Assembly (NCBI GenBank): GCA_025093555.1
Contig: JAIWNF010000064.1
Location: 62,001-126,000, forward strand
Reading direction: 5' to 3'
DNA length: 64,000 nucleotides
Source of the DNA: Circinella umbellata
Taxonomy: Eukaryota > Mucoromycota > Mucoromycetes > Mucorales > Lichtheimiaceae
Under the pieces are notes generated by a model. It saw only the letters and a list, made by a program, of their open reading frames with translations. It was not told where the DNA came from and made no database searches. This document shows, one piece after another, positions 47,080 to 58,567 of this stretch. Each line of letters begins with the position of its first letter. Positions within the stretch are counted from its first letter, which is position 1. The position numbers and the translations under genes were made by a program.

Positions 47080-48407
47080 ATGTCAAATTGTGTTTTACCA
47101 TCTGTTGATAACAAAGTACTTTTTCTTTCTTTCTTTTCTGGGAGGAGGGTTTCTTTATATAATAGAAAGAAAGAGAGACACACAGAGAGACAGAGACAGA
47201 AAAAGAAAGTGATAGAATAATAATAACTAAATAATAATAATAATAATAATAATAATTTTTAATTAGCAACGAAGAGTATTCAGCCCTGTCATACTCTTTC
47301 ATGACCACAGATTCATTCGGGACGGGTCAGGAGACCTTGAACACGTACATATACCTTACAGGGATCCACATTATGTCCCATCTATTGAATCATCAAAAAA
47401 ACGTATTTATCAAATGCTTGAAGATAATGGCCGATTTTGGACCGATGTCATGATGGCATGTTCAAAAGGTAAATAATAATGCATCCTTTTTTTTTTAATT
47501 CGCATTCAAAAACAACAACAACAACAACACTTATTTGTCTCCTTTCCTTTTCTCTCTCTCTCTCTCCTTCCCTGTCTCTCCCCCCCCTCAAATGGGGACC
47601 CCCTTTCTTTGAGTCTGTGCACCCATCAGATACTAATACTATATTTTATTTACAAAAGATACAACAACGACTCACAAAACAACAACAGATAATAATAACA
47701 AACCACTTTCACCTGTTCCATCACTCGTTTCATCATCATCACCCACATCAGTTACACCAAAAGAACCATCACAAGAATATCGATTAGTTCCATCATCATC
47801 TACTTCTTCAACATCTTCATCTTCATCATCATCATCTCCTTCTCCTTCTTCATCATCACAACAACAAACTACTTTAAATGAACGTAGACCTTATCAACGT
47901 CGTAGTCACCCACCTACAATGCATGTATCACGTCAAAAAAGAACAAGAAAATCAACGAGTGTGATACAAACAGGACAATTATCATCGGTACAACAACAAC
48001 AACAAAAACGGAATCATTATAATAATAATAATAATAATAAAAGCTCAGCATCTACATCTACCAATGGAATTAAAAAAAGACAACGTAGTAATTTACCTAA
48101 ACCTGTAACGGCTATATTAAAAACATGGTTAACAGAACATAAGGAACACCCTTATCCAAATGAAGATGAAAAAATTGCCCTTGTTCAAAAAACAGGTTTA
48201 GCAAGAAATCAAATCTCCAATTGGTTTATTAATGCAAGAAGACGTATTTTGAGACCCATGTTAATAGCAGATGATGTCGAAGTAGAAGAGGAAGAGTATC
48301 CTCAAGAAGGTTATTCTTCTTATAAAAGAAGAATTTCATCTACATCCACATCATCCAATCTATCAAGACGTAATTCTTCTTCTCACATTATAAATCGAAC
48401 CGACTAA
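47080..48407 (+). CDS. TALE-class homeodomain transcription factor
   Basis: Three exons (47080-47115, 47267-47468, 47659-48407) give 987 nt, 328 aa. The homeodomain lies at about residues 215-275: [40 protein letters not shown] and [20 protein letters not shown]. The HPYP sequence between helices 1 and 2 is the three-residue loop extension that defines TALE proteins, and WFINAR with Ile at position 50 is typical of the class. Upstream are a conserved-looking N-terminal block ([33 protein letters not shown]) and a Ser/Pro/Thr-rich linker. The 12-codon first exon is the least certain part; exons 2 and 3 are firm. The C-terminus is acidic then Ser/Arg-rich. Confidence 0.88.
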
Positions 48408-49561
48408 ATTCATATTATACATAATCTTTGACATATTATTATTTTTACCCTTAGAAATATTATTTTCTATCTTTTTCTTTGTATGATTTATCCTTCCCTT
48501 TTTCTTTTATTGTATATCTTTTTTTCTTTTTCTTTTCTTTGTGTTGTAATATTCCCCACTTTAACCTCCCCCCCCCCCAATTTAAAACCTTACTTTTTTT
48601 TTTCTCGTAACCCATCCGAATATATACTTATTATTATTATTATTATTATAAACATTCAAATACCTTTTTTTTTCCTCTCTTATATATATATATATATATT
48701 TTGTATAATAAAATATATTCTTATTATTTACCCATTTTAAATAGATTTACGTTAGAATATCAAAATGAGTCACATGGTTGTGGAACGGGGGAAAAAAAAG
48801 AGAGTTTTTTTTTTTATTTGACAACCTTTTTTTTTTTACTAGAAAAATAAAATCTGTCAAAAGAGAATTTTGTATAAAGTACTGCAAAACACATCTCCTT
48901 CGATAATAATATTTATGGGGGGGAGGATGTAAAAAAAAACATCTTTTTGACAGCTTATCAACTTTTCATCTCGTTAAAAACCACTTTATTATTTATATGT
49001 CTCTTTATTATAAAACAAATAAACCATAAACATAACGCCGTAATAAAAGTTGACAGATTATTTAAATTTGGTGAGCTTAGAAATTAGTGGGAAGGGAGAA
49101 AGGAAAACTTTAAAATAGGGAATCCCCGCAACGATAGTGGAAATAACTATTTTTAAATGATAGGGGCTTTTTTTTTTTTTTGGTTATCAATTTATTAATA
49201 AAGTTATCATTAAGGCTGATTTTTTTACAGAATAACTTCTTGGAGAGAGATAACCTTTTGCTGTCAAATTAAAAAATATAGGATACGCCCATTAACAGTT
49301 TCATTTTTTTATAAAAGTACTCAGGATTACTTTGTTGCCTGGTTTCTTGTGTAACTAAGTTGTCAAGTTCAACACATTTATAAAATAAAACATTCTCACG
49401 CTTTTTGTTGATTGAGGCCCATTCAAAAGTAAAAGAATCAATCCTCCCCCTTTTTGCTTTGAAGTAACCCCCCCCAATTTCATTTCAAAAGAGTAAAGAA
49501 GTTTTTCCTTTTATTTAATAATAAATGTTGGGTGGAATATACAAAAAGGGAAAGGGGGGGT
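48408..49561. other. intergenic, convergent
   Basis: Lies between the homeobox stop and the TPMT-family stop. Homopolymers and AT-rich UTR-like sequence; no gene or RNA seen. Confidence 0.55.
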
Positions 49562-50315
49562 TTATTTACGTTTCCAAACACTCATTTTTTCATCACCAAT
49601 ACGATCCGAATGACCAATAGCATCTTCTAAAAAGATATTTTCAAAGTTTTCATCAAGAAGTTCATGAAAAAGTGAAACAGATACTGTATTGGGTGGTTGA
49701 GAACTTCTATCATTCAATGGATACATCAATGCAATTAAAACACCTCCTGGTTTAATAATTTCTGCCATACGTTTACCCCAAGCAGGTCTCATATCAAGTG
49801 GCATAGCACAAAGAAATCTACGTACATATTGTATTTTTTCATTTAGTTTTTTTCGGGGGGGAAGGATTCATTCCAAACAAATTATAATAATAAAAAAAAG
49901 AGGCACACTTACGTATAATCATAAACTAAATCATAACCACCTTTTGGATATTCAAAAGTATAAAAATCATCACAGATAAAATCATAATTACCATCACCAT
50001 GTTTCTAAATTTTATATAGAAAAAGTTTATGTAAATAAATCATTTCATTTACTATTAATTTTATTAACTAACCTTTTGAGCTTGTTTAATACATGTAGGA
50101 CTCATATCGAGACCTGTCATATGTAGATCAGGTGATGAAAAAAGTACTACATCATAACCACTTCCTGTACCAGGTACTAATCCTTTACCTTTCGAAGGTA
50201 TTAAATCCGAATGTTCTTTTAAAAATTTAATTAAAGCAGGACTGGATTCTCCTTTATCCCAAGGTGTGTGACTTTCTTGCCATTGTTTTTCCCAATCAAT
50301 TTCTCTATTACTCAT
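49562..50315 (-). CDS. thiopurine/thiol S-methyltransferase family protein
   Basis: Class I SAM-dependent methyltransferase of the TPMT family; in fungi these methylate small thiols, iodide or similar nucleophiles, and the substrate here is unknown. Three exons (50315-50073, 50004-49913, 49817-49562) give 591 nt, 196 aa. Family hallmarks: WEKQWQESHTPWDKGESSPA, SAM motif KGLVPGTGSGYDVVLFSS, GLDMSPTCIKQAQK, DFICDDFYTFEY, YDLVYDYTFLCAMP and RPAWGKRMAEIIKPGGVLIA. The usual second residue of the SAM motif (often Cys in PGCG) is Thr. It lacks any targeting sequence, so it is probably cytosolic. Confidence 0.92.
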
Positions 50316-51421
50316 GATTCTTTTATTCTTATATAAAAAAGTAAAAAGAAAGAAAAAAAAAAAAAGAAAGGGAGTGTTGGTGTTTTCTTTCTATTATTTT
50401 ATATAAATTTTTTGGGAATGATTAATAATGCTTACGTATTCTTACGTTTCTTTTGTTTTTTTCTTGGGGGGAGGGGTTGTTCAAGAGAGGGGGGGGGAAT
50501 ATGATCGGGATTAAAAAATGTTATGCAGATGGAAACTAATGCAAACCAGAAATAAGTTTTTTTAAGCCAATCATCTTTTAACGATAAGTTGCATTAGTTA
50601 TCTGACATTAAATATTATTATTTTTATTCGGATAAACCAATTCCCCGTTTGACAGCTCTCCACCATCCTGAACATCTTAACTGTGGATTCCCATCTCCCC
50701 CAATTTCTATCAAAAGAGCCTTTAATACTTGAGTCTTGTCACTTGTTCTATCTACAGTCCTATATTTCTCTCATTGACTCACCGTACTAGAAATCTTGTA
50801 GTGTTTTTCTTTCTCTATGTCTGAGATTGTGTCAGTCATACCATTAACAAATACTATTCAAAAAATGTATTATAAATTTTTCTTGACAGACCATTTTGGA
50901 TTTTAATAATCTGTTTTCCCCGTCGATATTCGAAATGACGTAGATCAGATTATAAATGGTACAGTCTACCTATCACATCTTTCGGAACGATAAATCACAA
51001 GATTAGTAAGTAATGAACCCGATAATTAAAGGTTGCAAGTGGTTGCAATTATGTAGTTTCTCGTGTGGCGCCTCTTCATTGTAAATATCTATAGTTTAAA
51101 ATTTATATTTTATTAAAGTGGAAGACTGAAATGACCGGCACCTATAGGTATATGATCGCTTCCTTGCGGTACGATGTGAATAGAAAGTTAAAGAATGAAG
51201 TTGGGGAAGTAAGAATAATAACTAGAAAAACCTCCTGTGGAGGAAAAGTTATACTAATGTGTAGAGACATAGGATGTAGTGAGAAAAAAAATAGAAAATA
51301 AAAAAGAGATCAAAATAATGTATAGGAAAAATGAATATAAATGATTAAGAAGTAAAGAAAATTAGCTGTGTAAGATGACGAAGATAAGAGGGGTTAAGAG
51401 AGAGTACAAATGTAAAATGAG
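50316..51421. other. intergenic
   Basis: Upstream of the TPMT-family gene. No gene, tRNA or repeat recognised. Confidence 0.5.
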
Positions 51422-51565
51422 TTATTCAGTGGTGTTGATTGTTGTTGTAGGAATACTATCTAAAGCTTCTTCTGGTGCTGGTTCGTCATCATCAAAAGTA
51501 TCGTCTGGATGGCTCAGAAAATCAATTTTCCGAAGTACTTGAATCAGAGCTGGCCATTGTAAATA
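51422..51565 (-). pseudogene. orphan C-terminal coding fragment
   Basis: On the minus strand a frame ending at TAA (51422-51424) reads RYLQWPALIQVLRKI, then DFLSHPDDTFDDDEPAPEEA, then LDSIPTTTINTTE. It has balanced codons and an acidic, Pro/Ala-rich tail, unlike the random AT-rich peptides around it. An acceptor-like TATAG lies just upstream at about 51565-51575. No further exon was found in the next kilobase upstream, so it looks like the 3' exon of a lost or truncated gene. The family was not recognised. Confidence 0.45.
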
Positions 51566-53072
51566 TCTATATCTATATTAATATGAATGTAATTTCGTGA
51601 AGCATCCATTGATCCTACTTGTTTTTTTATAGGATTCCACCTCCCCCCGCGCGGAACCAGCCTATCTTGTATCAGTGAAATAAATATTTTGAGTCACTTT
51701 CTTAAATCCAAGTTTTTTTAGGTGACCTTGTGAAAAACAGGGATTTTTTTTTACCCGGGACTAATAAAGATCACTCAACAAGGGAGAAGCAGGAATTTTT
51801 CGTACGTAGTATAGACCTGATACAGTAGTCGCACGTAAAAAATAAAAAAAATAAAGGAGTTCATTTCGTCCTAATCATCAAAAGTCAGTATCAATTAGGG
51901 AGCATTTTAGTCAATAATTATAGAACATATACATAAGACGTTTCCCCGAGATACTGACCCAATCAGTCATTGTCCATACGACGAGGCAAAACATTGCTGA
52001 AATTGCTCCGTCACATTGTGATAGTCTATCCCGGAACCTGTAATTTTTTTTTTAAGAATAGGTGGTTAACATGAATGATAAAGTAGGAATTTTGAAATTT
52101 CCCGGTTTTATGGAACGAATTGGACGTAAAAAACCAATTATTTCCAAAGCTTATTTCGGAGATGACGTTCAATATACACTGTTACGCATCAACAAGATAA
52201 TCAAGTTCCATGAGAACAGAAATAAAAAACAATTAAGAATTGTTTCTAGTCGACTTTAAACGAGATATATTTTGATATTCCAGCTCATAAGAGGTTAACT
52301 GATCCCATCAAGAGAACCGTTATTGAAAACGCATCTTCCTCTACATATTAGGATGAAATCTTTTTTTTTCTCAATACGTAGCAGACGTAATGTGTGCAAT
52401 TTTCTTTAAACTACTGTATTTTGATCAGGGGAACTAGTCAACCCATTTTTTTTTCACACAGAGACAATACAATAGCAAAAGCATTTGATATAAAATAATT
52501 TTGTTATAATCTTGTTATACTGTCAATTGATAGTTCAATATACAGTAGCACATATGTTGTACATAAATTACCATATTTTTTTTTCTTGACAGTGTTGCTC
52601 AAAAAAAAACCATCATTACGTAGGAAAATATACCGAATACTTTTAAAGGGTTAATCTTTATTTATTGAGGTTAAATCATACTCGAATATAATAGCGAGGT
52701 CACAAATAGAAAATTAAGTAAATTAGCTGTAATAATTATCTGTTAAAAAAATGTAATGTAATTTATGCAAGAGAAATGTTTTAGATAAGTGGAAATGTTT
52801 AATATGGGTAAAAATGAAATATCAACAAATTGGGTTTCATAGGTAAAAAGATGATTATATACATGTGTTAAACGATTAGACTGCTACTATTATTATGATT
52901 ATTACTACAGTGATGTTTTTGATTTTTTGTTAGGTGATTTCTGTAGTTGCGGAAGTAATAGTCGAGTCTTGATTTCTTTCTGGTTGCATTTTACTGAAGC
53001 GTTTCTTGTCGTAACAAAGAGCTTCGTTATGTGAAATTGATATGATTTATGTTAAGAAAATGTAGTAAAGGT
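51566..53072. other. intergenic
   Basis: AT-rich, no supported gene. A 65-codon frame at 52062-52259 has a basic composition and no recognisable motif. Confidence 0.5.
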
Positions 53073-53840
53073 ATGTGGGAGTTCTAATATTCAGGAATGT
53101 TACGTCTGAAACCACAAAAAGAGAAGTCTTAATAAAATTAACAAAAGAAAGAATTCGATTACGTATAAAGATTTTATTTACAAAAGATAATTTAGTTAAA
53201 ATAGAACTGAAGAAAAAGAGTCGAAGTAAACGTGTGGGTATTTATATTATTTGCTTTTGTAAAAATAACCAATAGCTTTTGTAAAAGATTGTAATTGCGA
53301 AAAGAATCAAAAGTGGGATTCAATAAAATGGCACAATGGGTTTTTTATACTATAATAAGAATCTTTGATGATAACATGTGACTATAATCAATAATAATAA
53401 TGATAATGAAAGAGATAAAAATAATAATAATGTTATTTATAATGGGGATTATACTAATATTGGAGATAATATATATGAGGAAAGAGAAAAAAATTGGGTA
53501 ACGGTATGCACGTTACATTGAAGCGTTCAATGTGTGATTGAAGTACTTCGTATAAAGATATAAAATAAAGAAGAAATAATACACTATGTTGTTGTATTTA
53601 AGTAGTAAATTATATAATAAAGAATAGAAATTTGGGTTGTGGGAGTTTTTATATTCAGGAATATTACGTCTGAATCCACAAAAGAGAAATCTTATAATGA
53701 GTTTAAGAGACTTTATGCTTGAAAAAACTATTGTTAGGTCAATTTAATTGTTAAAAGACCAAAAGATTTGAAAGGTAAAGATAGAACTGAAGAAAAAATT
53801 TTACTTGAAATAATTTAAAGGTATTTATACTATTTAACAA
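53073..53840. repeat. diverged direct repeat pair, about 205 bp each
   Basis: 53073-53275 and 53638-53840 both begin GGGAGTT.T.ATATTCAGGAAT, continue TTACGTCTGAA.CCACAAAA, and later share TAGAACTGAAGAAAAA and GGTATTTATA.TATTT. The copies are in the same orientation 565 bp apart with many indels. No frame is shared. Confidence 0.75.
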
Positions 53841-54030
53841 TGCCGGAAATGTGGCATTGCTTTACCAGAAATGTGGTGTTGCTTTGCCGGAAATATGGCA
53901 TTGCTTTACCACAAATGTGGCATTGCTTTACCACAAGTGTGGCATTGCTTTACCACAAATGTGGCATTGCTTTACCATAAATGTGGCATTGCTTTGCCAC
54001 AAATGTGTCTTTGCTTTGCCAGAAAAGTGG
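53841..54030. repeat. 22-bp tandem repeat, about 8.5 copies
   Basis: The unit is GGCATTGCTTTACCACAAATGT with variants (CCGGAA, CCAGAA, CATAAA in place of CCACAA). It abuts the end of the diverged direct repeat. Since 22 is not a multiple of three, all frames on the plus strand stay open and rotate through the same peptides; no protein is implied. Confidence 0.95.
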
Positions 54031-54151
54031 CATTAGATAAGCCAATAGGAACACGTAATGAGGCTGTTGGTGATACAATAATAATAATAATACTAATGAC
54101 GGCAATATGTTGATATAAAAATGTCTTTAATTTTTATACGTTACAACATTA

Positions 54152-54794
54152 CATGGGGTTCATCATCAATATCTTCACAGGCGAGATAATCATGAACCAA
54201 TTTAATAGACGATTGTACGGTCAACTATTAAAAATAAATAGAACAAATGCGATAAGTATCAAGTTTTCATTTTACATACAAAGCAATGTATTGATAATCT
54301 ACCTTGAATTTAAGAGTTAGTTTTAATATTGGAAAGAGACCGGATGACATATAGAAGGGGTTGGTTGATATTTCGTACGTATTGAGATGTTGATCGGATT
54401 CTACAGACGTATCCGTCAGGATTGTCCATAACCAAAACTTTCATGCGAAGGCCTAATTCCAAACGTAAAAGAAATAAAAAAAAAGAACATAATCAGCAAG
54501 AGGTAAATAATATACATTTAGATAATTCAATAACTTACCAAATTGACTGAACCCAACCACGCGTAATGCTCGCGCCGCATTCTCATCGTTGTCACATTTT
54601 GACACTGTATGTAGAAACATACTTTTCATAAGTTTTGAGCAATGTAAATTTGTCTCCACTATTTCCTTTTTTCCAAACTCTTCAAAATCTCCTTTGCCAC
54701 ATTTCACTCCGTATTCGACTCCATTTTTAGGCGTTTTATAACAGAGTTTGCAAAGCGCCTTCAGGATTTGTCTGATCCGTCTGTCTGGTTCAAA
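54152..54794 (-). pseudogene. 3' remnant of a multi-exon gene, frameshifted
   Basis: Exon A 54794-54539 reads FEPDRRIRQILKALCKL, then NGVEYGVKCGKGDFEEFGKK, then SKLMKSMFLHTV. Exon B starting at 54452 continues in phase with GLRMKVLVMDNPDGYVCRI and SQYVRNINQPLLYVIRSLSN, then meets TAA near 54312. A one-base shift just before that TAA would keep the frame open to the donor at about 54301 and join exon C (ending TAA at about 54152) with LTVQSSIKLVHDYLACEDID. I recognise the ...YGVKCGKGE... type tail from uncharacterised Mucorales proteins, a memory-based impression. Upstream exons are missing; the retrotransposon's poly(A) end lies 250 bp upstream. Confidence 0.55.
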
Positions 54795-55038
54795 CTTAAT
54801 ATTTTTATTTAATTGTTACTATATTATTTACAAAAACAATAATGACTTCAAAAGGCACGGCGCATTTCGCATATTTGCCAAAGCCGGATCTGATGAAAAG
54901 AGAAAAAAACCCCATACGTTAGAGGGGGAAAATGAAGTATAGAGTAGGGGAAGACTGTTTGAGAGAGGAGATAGTGCTGGAAGGTAAAGATAATAGTGAA
55001 AAAAGAAAGGAGATTATAAATAGAGAGCCGGGATGATT

Positions 55039-55074
<36 letters not shown>

Positions 55075-55102
55075 TAGAAAAAAATAGATAAGAAAAGATA
55101 GT

Positions 55103-58100
55103 TTATGGAGTTAATGGTGGTGGGGCTATTGTATCGACAGCCTGTGGAATCGGGTGATGTTCTAACCAAAGTGCAAAATCATTTTTGGTTGTTTTGTTGA
55201 TAATTGGATCAGGTTCAAATATGTCATTTCCATGACAAAGTGCGTCAATATCGAACATGAGTTGGGTTAGTTGATTCCAGAAATTGATCCAATAGCGTCG
55301 TTTATTGGGGTTGTGAGGTCGGCTTTTTGGTAATGCGTTCAATTTGAATGATATCGGATCAAGAACTACATAAGGAACTTTGAGTCGTATATGTGCATTA
55401 AGGCAATATATAACATGTTGGCGTGAGAGGTGATTTTGGTTATTACAATTGTTACATGTGACATCTGGTCGTCCATTTGGCATCCATCCAAGTCGCCAGC
55501 GGATCAATCGGCTACGTTGGCGGTATGTCATAGGTAAGAACACAATTGGATCAACACCTCGGGTATCTCGACAAGCCCGAAGTAATTTTGCTTTGTTGCC
55601 ATTTCTATGATTAGTGAGGGCAGTATCATACATGTTGTTGATGGCAATTTTAAGCTGTTTTTTGTCGTATGGTTCAGTTTGACTTGGCAAACTTTTCCAG
55701 AGTTTTGTTTTCTTGAGCTGTTGATATTGAGTTTTGTAAGGTGTAATGGTGAGTTGTGGCAAGAGTTGTGTTAGTAAGGCGTCATCTGGTAACCAGCGAA
55801 TACGATTTAAGAATTTGGCTTGTAAAACAGAGACTCGTGATGCCATGGTTGGGAGATCCACTAGATGCTGCATTACTGCACTTGATGAGGTTTTGCTAGA
55901 GCTGCCATATATTCTTCGGAGACAGGTTGTTTGTGTTTTAGTTAATACTTTTGTGTGTGTTTTTGTGTTTAGAATTTGTATGGCAAGGCCATACTCCATC
56001 TGTGGTCGGATGAATTGACTATAAATTCTTGCTGATAAGAGGCGGTTGAACCCAGATGGGCTAAGGCCGATTGAGTTTAGGAGATTGAGCGATTTAATGG
56101 CTTTTTTTGTGTTATGGTCGATTAAAAGAGATGGATCCATAGAAGCTTTACTGTTAAATGGTATTCCTAAGTAGAAAAAAGAGTCAGCCTGTGGAATTGA
56201 TGTGTTGTATAGTTTGATTGGTGCTGATACTTCTGATGCTGCTGGTACTGTAGGTGAAGATGTAGCCAAAGGAGATGACGTGAGAATGATACATTTTGAA
56301 GGCTTCCATCTGTAGCCGAGTTTATAGCTATGTTGTTCACATGCTGAGATTAATGCTGGCATTATGGTTGGTGTGGAAATCAAAATGACATCGTCGGCGT
56401 AGAGGAGACAATTGATCCTGTGATTGTTGATAGTGAGCCCATTGGTTGAAGAGGTGTGAGGTGATGGTTGTGTTTGTGCAATAAAGGTTGATTCAGCATC
56501 ACGGAGAAATTGCGGCAATGAATTGATATAGATAGAGTATAAAGCTGGAGAAAGTACAGAACCTTGGAGAACCCCTGTTTGTGGATGAAAACGGGAAGAG
56601 ACAGCATTTGAAAGTAGTATTTCTATAAAAACATGATCGAATAAGTGTTTTAGTAATGAGATAAGCTGTGGTGAAGCACGATGCGATTCTGATAGAGCGT
56701 CCCAGATGACGTTTCGGTCAACAGTATCATACGCTTGGGCTATATCGAGTCCAGCTAGTATAACGGGTTCATTTTGAATGTTGTGTTGTATGTTGCAGAT
56801 TTCTTGTAAACAAAGAGCATGGTCAAGAGTACTCCGTTGGGGTCGAAAACCGCCTTGTGCAATATCGATTTCGATGGCTGAGGTGATGAGAGGTTGTAAA
56901 CAGTATTCCATTATTTTCCGTAGAATGCTGGTAAGGCTGATTGGGCGAAAGTTAGCTGGATCAGTAGGATCACCTTTTTTATGGATGGGGATGACTTGGG
57001 CTATACGCCATGGTAATGGTGTCATACTCCAATTCCAACATAGTGTAAATAATTGTTGTAATATTGGAGCTATTGTTTCTATTAGTGGATGTAGCATTTC
57101 AGCGCGTAGGTGATCAGTTCCTGGTGCTTTGCGTCGTGGTGCACGTTGTATGGCCTGTTGAACTGTTTCTAAATCAAAAGGATTGTTATTATGATCGGTT
57201 AGATTAATATGTTGTGGTGAAGGTGAGCGATATGACGATATGGTACGATTGCTCGTGGAAAGTAAGTGGCCATCATAAATTGTTTCAAGATGTTCTTGCA
57301 TTTGGTTAGCGGCTGCTTGAGGACCATTTGGATGGGAGAAGGTAACGTTAAGTTGTCGATTTCTTTTGATTTTACTTATCTTGGCTGCAGTTTTTGAGAA
57401 TTCACGTGTTGCCATCCTGTCACAAAATTGTCTCCAAGTTTCAGAACGGCGTTGTTTAATAGCCCGTCGTGCAAGTGCTTTAGTTCGTTCCAGTTCGAGC
57501 CACCATTTCAGTTTATTGAATCCATCTGCTTTACGCCACTTTTGATAATAATATTCACGCTGATCAAAAATTTCTTGCAGTGCAGGTGTCCAAAACCATT
57601 TGTGATTAGTTGAGGGTGACGTTTTCCTACCACATACTGTATCCAGAGAAAAATAAATACATTCATTGAGTTGGTTGGTGAGATCGTCAATTGGTGGATG
57701 TGTTGTGGGAGAAGCATTGGTATCCAGATAGCCTTGTAATTTTTCAGCAAGTGGTTGTGATATTTGTTGGAAAGTAGTGATATATGCATTGCGCTTGTCA
57801 AGGTCACGGAGACGACTAAGTTTCCAGATAGGACGTGGTGGTTGTGTAATTGATGGTGGTGTAGTATTTTCAGGTAGTTCGTATTCAAGGTGGAGCATTT
57901 TGTGATTAGAGCCAAGGGATAAATCATCTCTAATGGTCAAAGTTGGGTTCGTAAGGTCGTGGGTGCTGATAAAAAAATCGACGATGCTTGTTCCATTATT
58001 GTGGTAGACTGTTGGTTGACCATAACTTAGTTTGGTATTCCATAGTGTGAGATCGTTGTTAAGAATCCATTGATGCAGTTGTGTTCCTCGAGGGTCTGTA

Positions 58101-58567
58101 CGGTGGTCGCCAGTGTAGTTACCAAGTCGAGCATTGAAGTCACCACAGTAAATAGTATTAACTGTGTGTGGTAGTCGTTTTGGAAGATGTTGAATGATGT
58201 CTAGTGCTTTTTCGGTTGAAATGGATGGTGGGAGGTATAGACAGTGATAGAGAGTGCCTGCAAAAATACACGAGAGATGATATTGTGAGTAGGCGGGGTT
58301 GTGGTCAGTTATGATTGTAGGTTGAAGTTGACAGTTGGGGTTGACGAGAAGAGAAATGCCTGCTTTTGCGGTACGAAAGCGTTGACTGCGTATTTGGCCA
58401 TATGTGTGGTTCTGGGGCCAATTGGTGATAAATTTGTTGGGAGGTAATAACCAAGTTTCTGTAATAAAAAGGAGTGTAGAAGATGTTGTATGTTGTAAGA
58501 TGGAATTAATTGAATATTTAGAAATACCTGTGGTATTAAAGACTGTAATTATAGTTTGATTGGTCAT
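55103..58567 (-). CDS. LINE ORF2: endonuclease and reverse transcriptase
   Basis: 1154 aa, uninterrupted. The N-terminus is an exonuclease-endonuclease-phosphatase domain: LLFITETWLLPP, IYCGDFNARLGNYTG (catalytic Asp/Asn) and LGSNHKMLHLEY. The last motif has Asn where most LINE endonucleases have Asp (SDH). The reverse transcriptase spans about residues 440-800: RRKAPGTDHLRAEMLHPL, WRIAQVIPIHKKGDP, FRPISLTSILRKIMEYCL, GGFRPQRSTLDHAL, GLDIAQAYDTVDRNVIW, GVLQGSVLSPALYSIYINSL and the catalytic NCLLYADDVILIS. The C-terminus carries a zinc knuckle-like CNNCNNQNHLSRQHVIYC, as in many LINEs. No RNase H domain was recognised. The start overlaps the end of ORF1 by 32 nt in a different frame, so translation probably relies on reinitiation or frameshifting. 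Confidence 0.95.
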   Translation of the reverse strand: MTNQTIITVFNTTGISKYSINSILQHTTSSTLLFITETWLLPPNKFITNWPQNHTYGQIRSQRFRTAKAGISLLVNPNCQLQPTIITDHNPAYSQYHLSCIFAGTLYHCLYLPPSISTEKALDIIQHLPKRLPHTVNTIYCGDFNARLGNYTGDHRTDPRGTQLHQWILNNDLTLWNTKLSYGQPTVYHNNGTSIVDFFISTHDLTNPTLTIRDDLSLGSNHKMLHLEYELPENTTPPSITQPPRPIWKLSRLRDLDKRNAYITTFQQISQPLAEKLQGYLDTNASPTTHPPIDDLTNQLNECIYFSLDTVCGRKTSPSTNHKWFWTPALQEIFDQREYYYQKWRKADGFNKLKWWLELERTKALARRAIKQRRSETWRQFCDRMATREFSKTAAKISKIKRNRQLNVTFSHPNGPQAAANQMQEHLETIYDGHLLSTSNRTISSYRSPSPQHINLTDHNNNPFDLETVQQAIQRAPRRKAPGTDHLRAEMLHPLIETIAPILQQLFTLCWNWSMTPLPWRIAQVIPIHKKGDPTDPANFRPISLTSILRKIMEYCLQPLITSAIEIDIAQGGFRPQRSTLDHALCLQEICNIQHNIQNEPVILAGLDIAQAYDTVDRNVIWDALSESHRASPQLISLLKHLFDHVFIEILLSNAVSSRFHPQTGVLQGSVLSPALYSIYINSLPQFLRDAESTFIAQTQPSPHTSSTNGLTINNHRINCLLYADDVILISTPTIMPALISACEQHSYKLGYRWKPSKCIILTSSPLATSSPTVPAASEVSAPIKLYNTSIPQADSFFYLGIPFNSKASMDPSLLIDHNTKKAIKSLNLLNSIGLSPSGFNRLLSARIYSQFIRPQMEYGLAIQILNTKTHTKVLTKTQTTCLRRIYGSSSKTSSSAVMQHLVDLPTMASRVSVLQAKFLNRIRWLPDDALLTQLLPQLTITPYKTQYQQLKKTKLWKSLPSQTEPYDKKQLKIAINNMYDTALTNHRNGNKAKLLRACRDTRGVDPIVFLPMTYRQRSRLIRWRLGWMPNGRPDVTCNNCNNQNHLSRQHVIYCLNAHIRLKVPYVVLDPISFKLNALPKSRPHNPNKRRYWINFWNQLTQLMFDIDALCHGNDIFEPDPIINKTTKNDFALWLEHHPIPQAVDTIAPPPLTP

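Noticed and set aside
52062..52259. 65-aa basic frame
   Set aside because: No motif, no conservation clue and no neighbouring exons.
53841..54030. Regular short repeats that might suggest a CRISPR array
   Set aside because: The 22-bp units are contiguous with no unique spacers, and the genome is eukaryotic.
53851..54113. Repetitive peptides (TTNVALLYHKCGIALPQMW type) at the 22-bp tandem array
   Set aside because: All frames of a 22-bp repeat without stops are open; the peptides rotate between frames.
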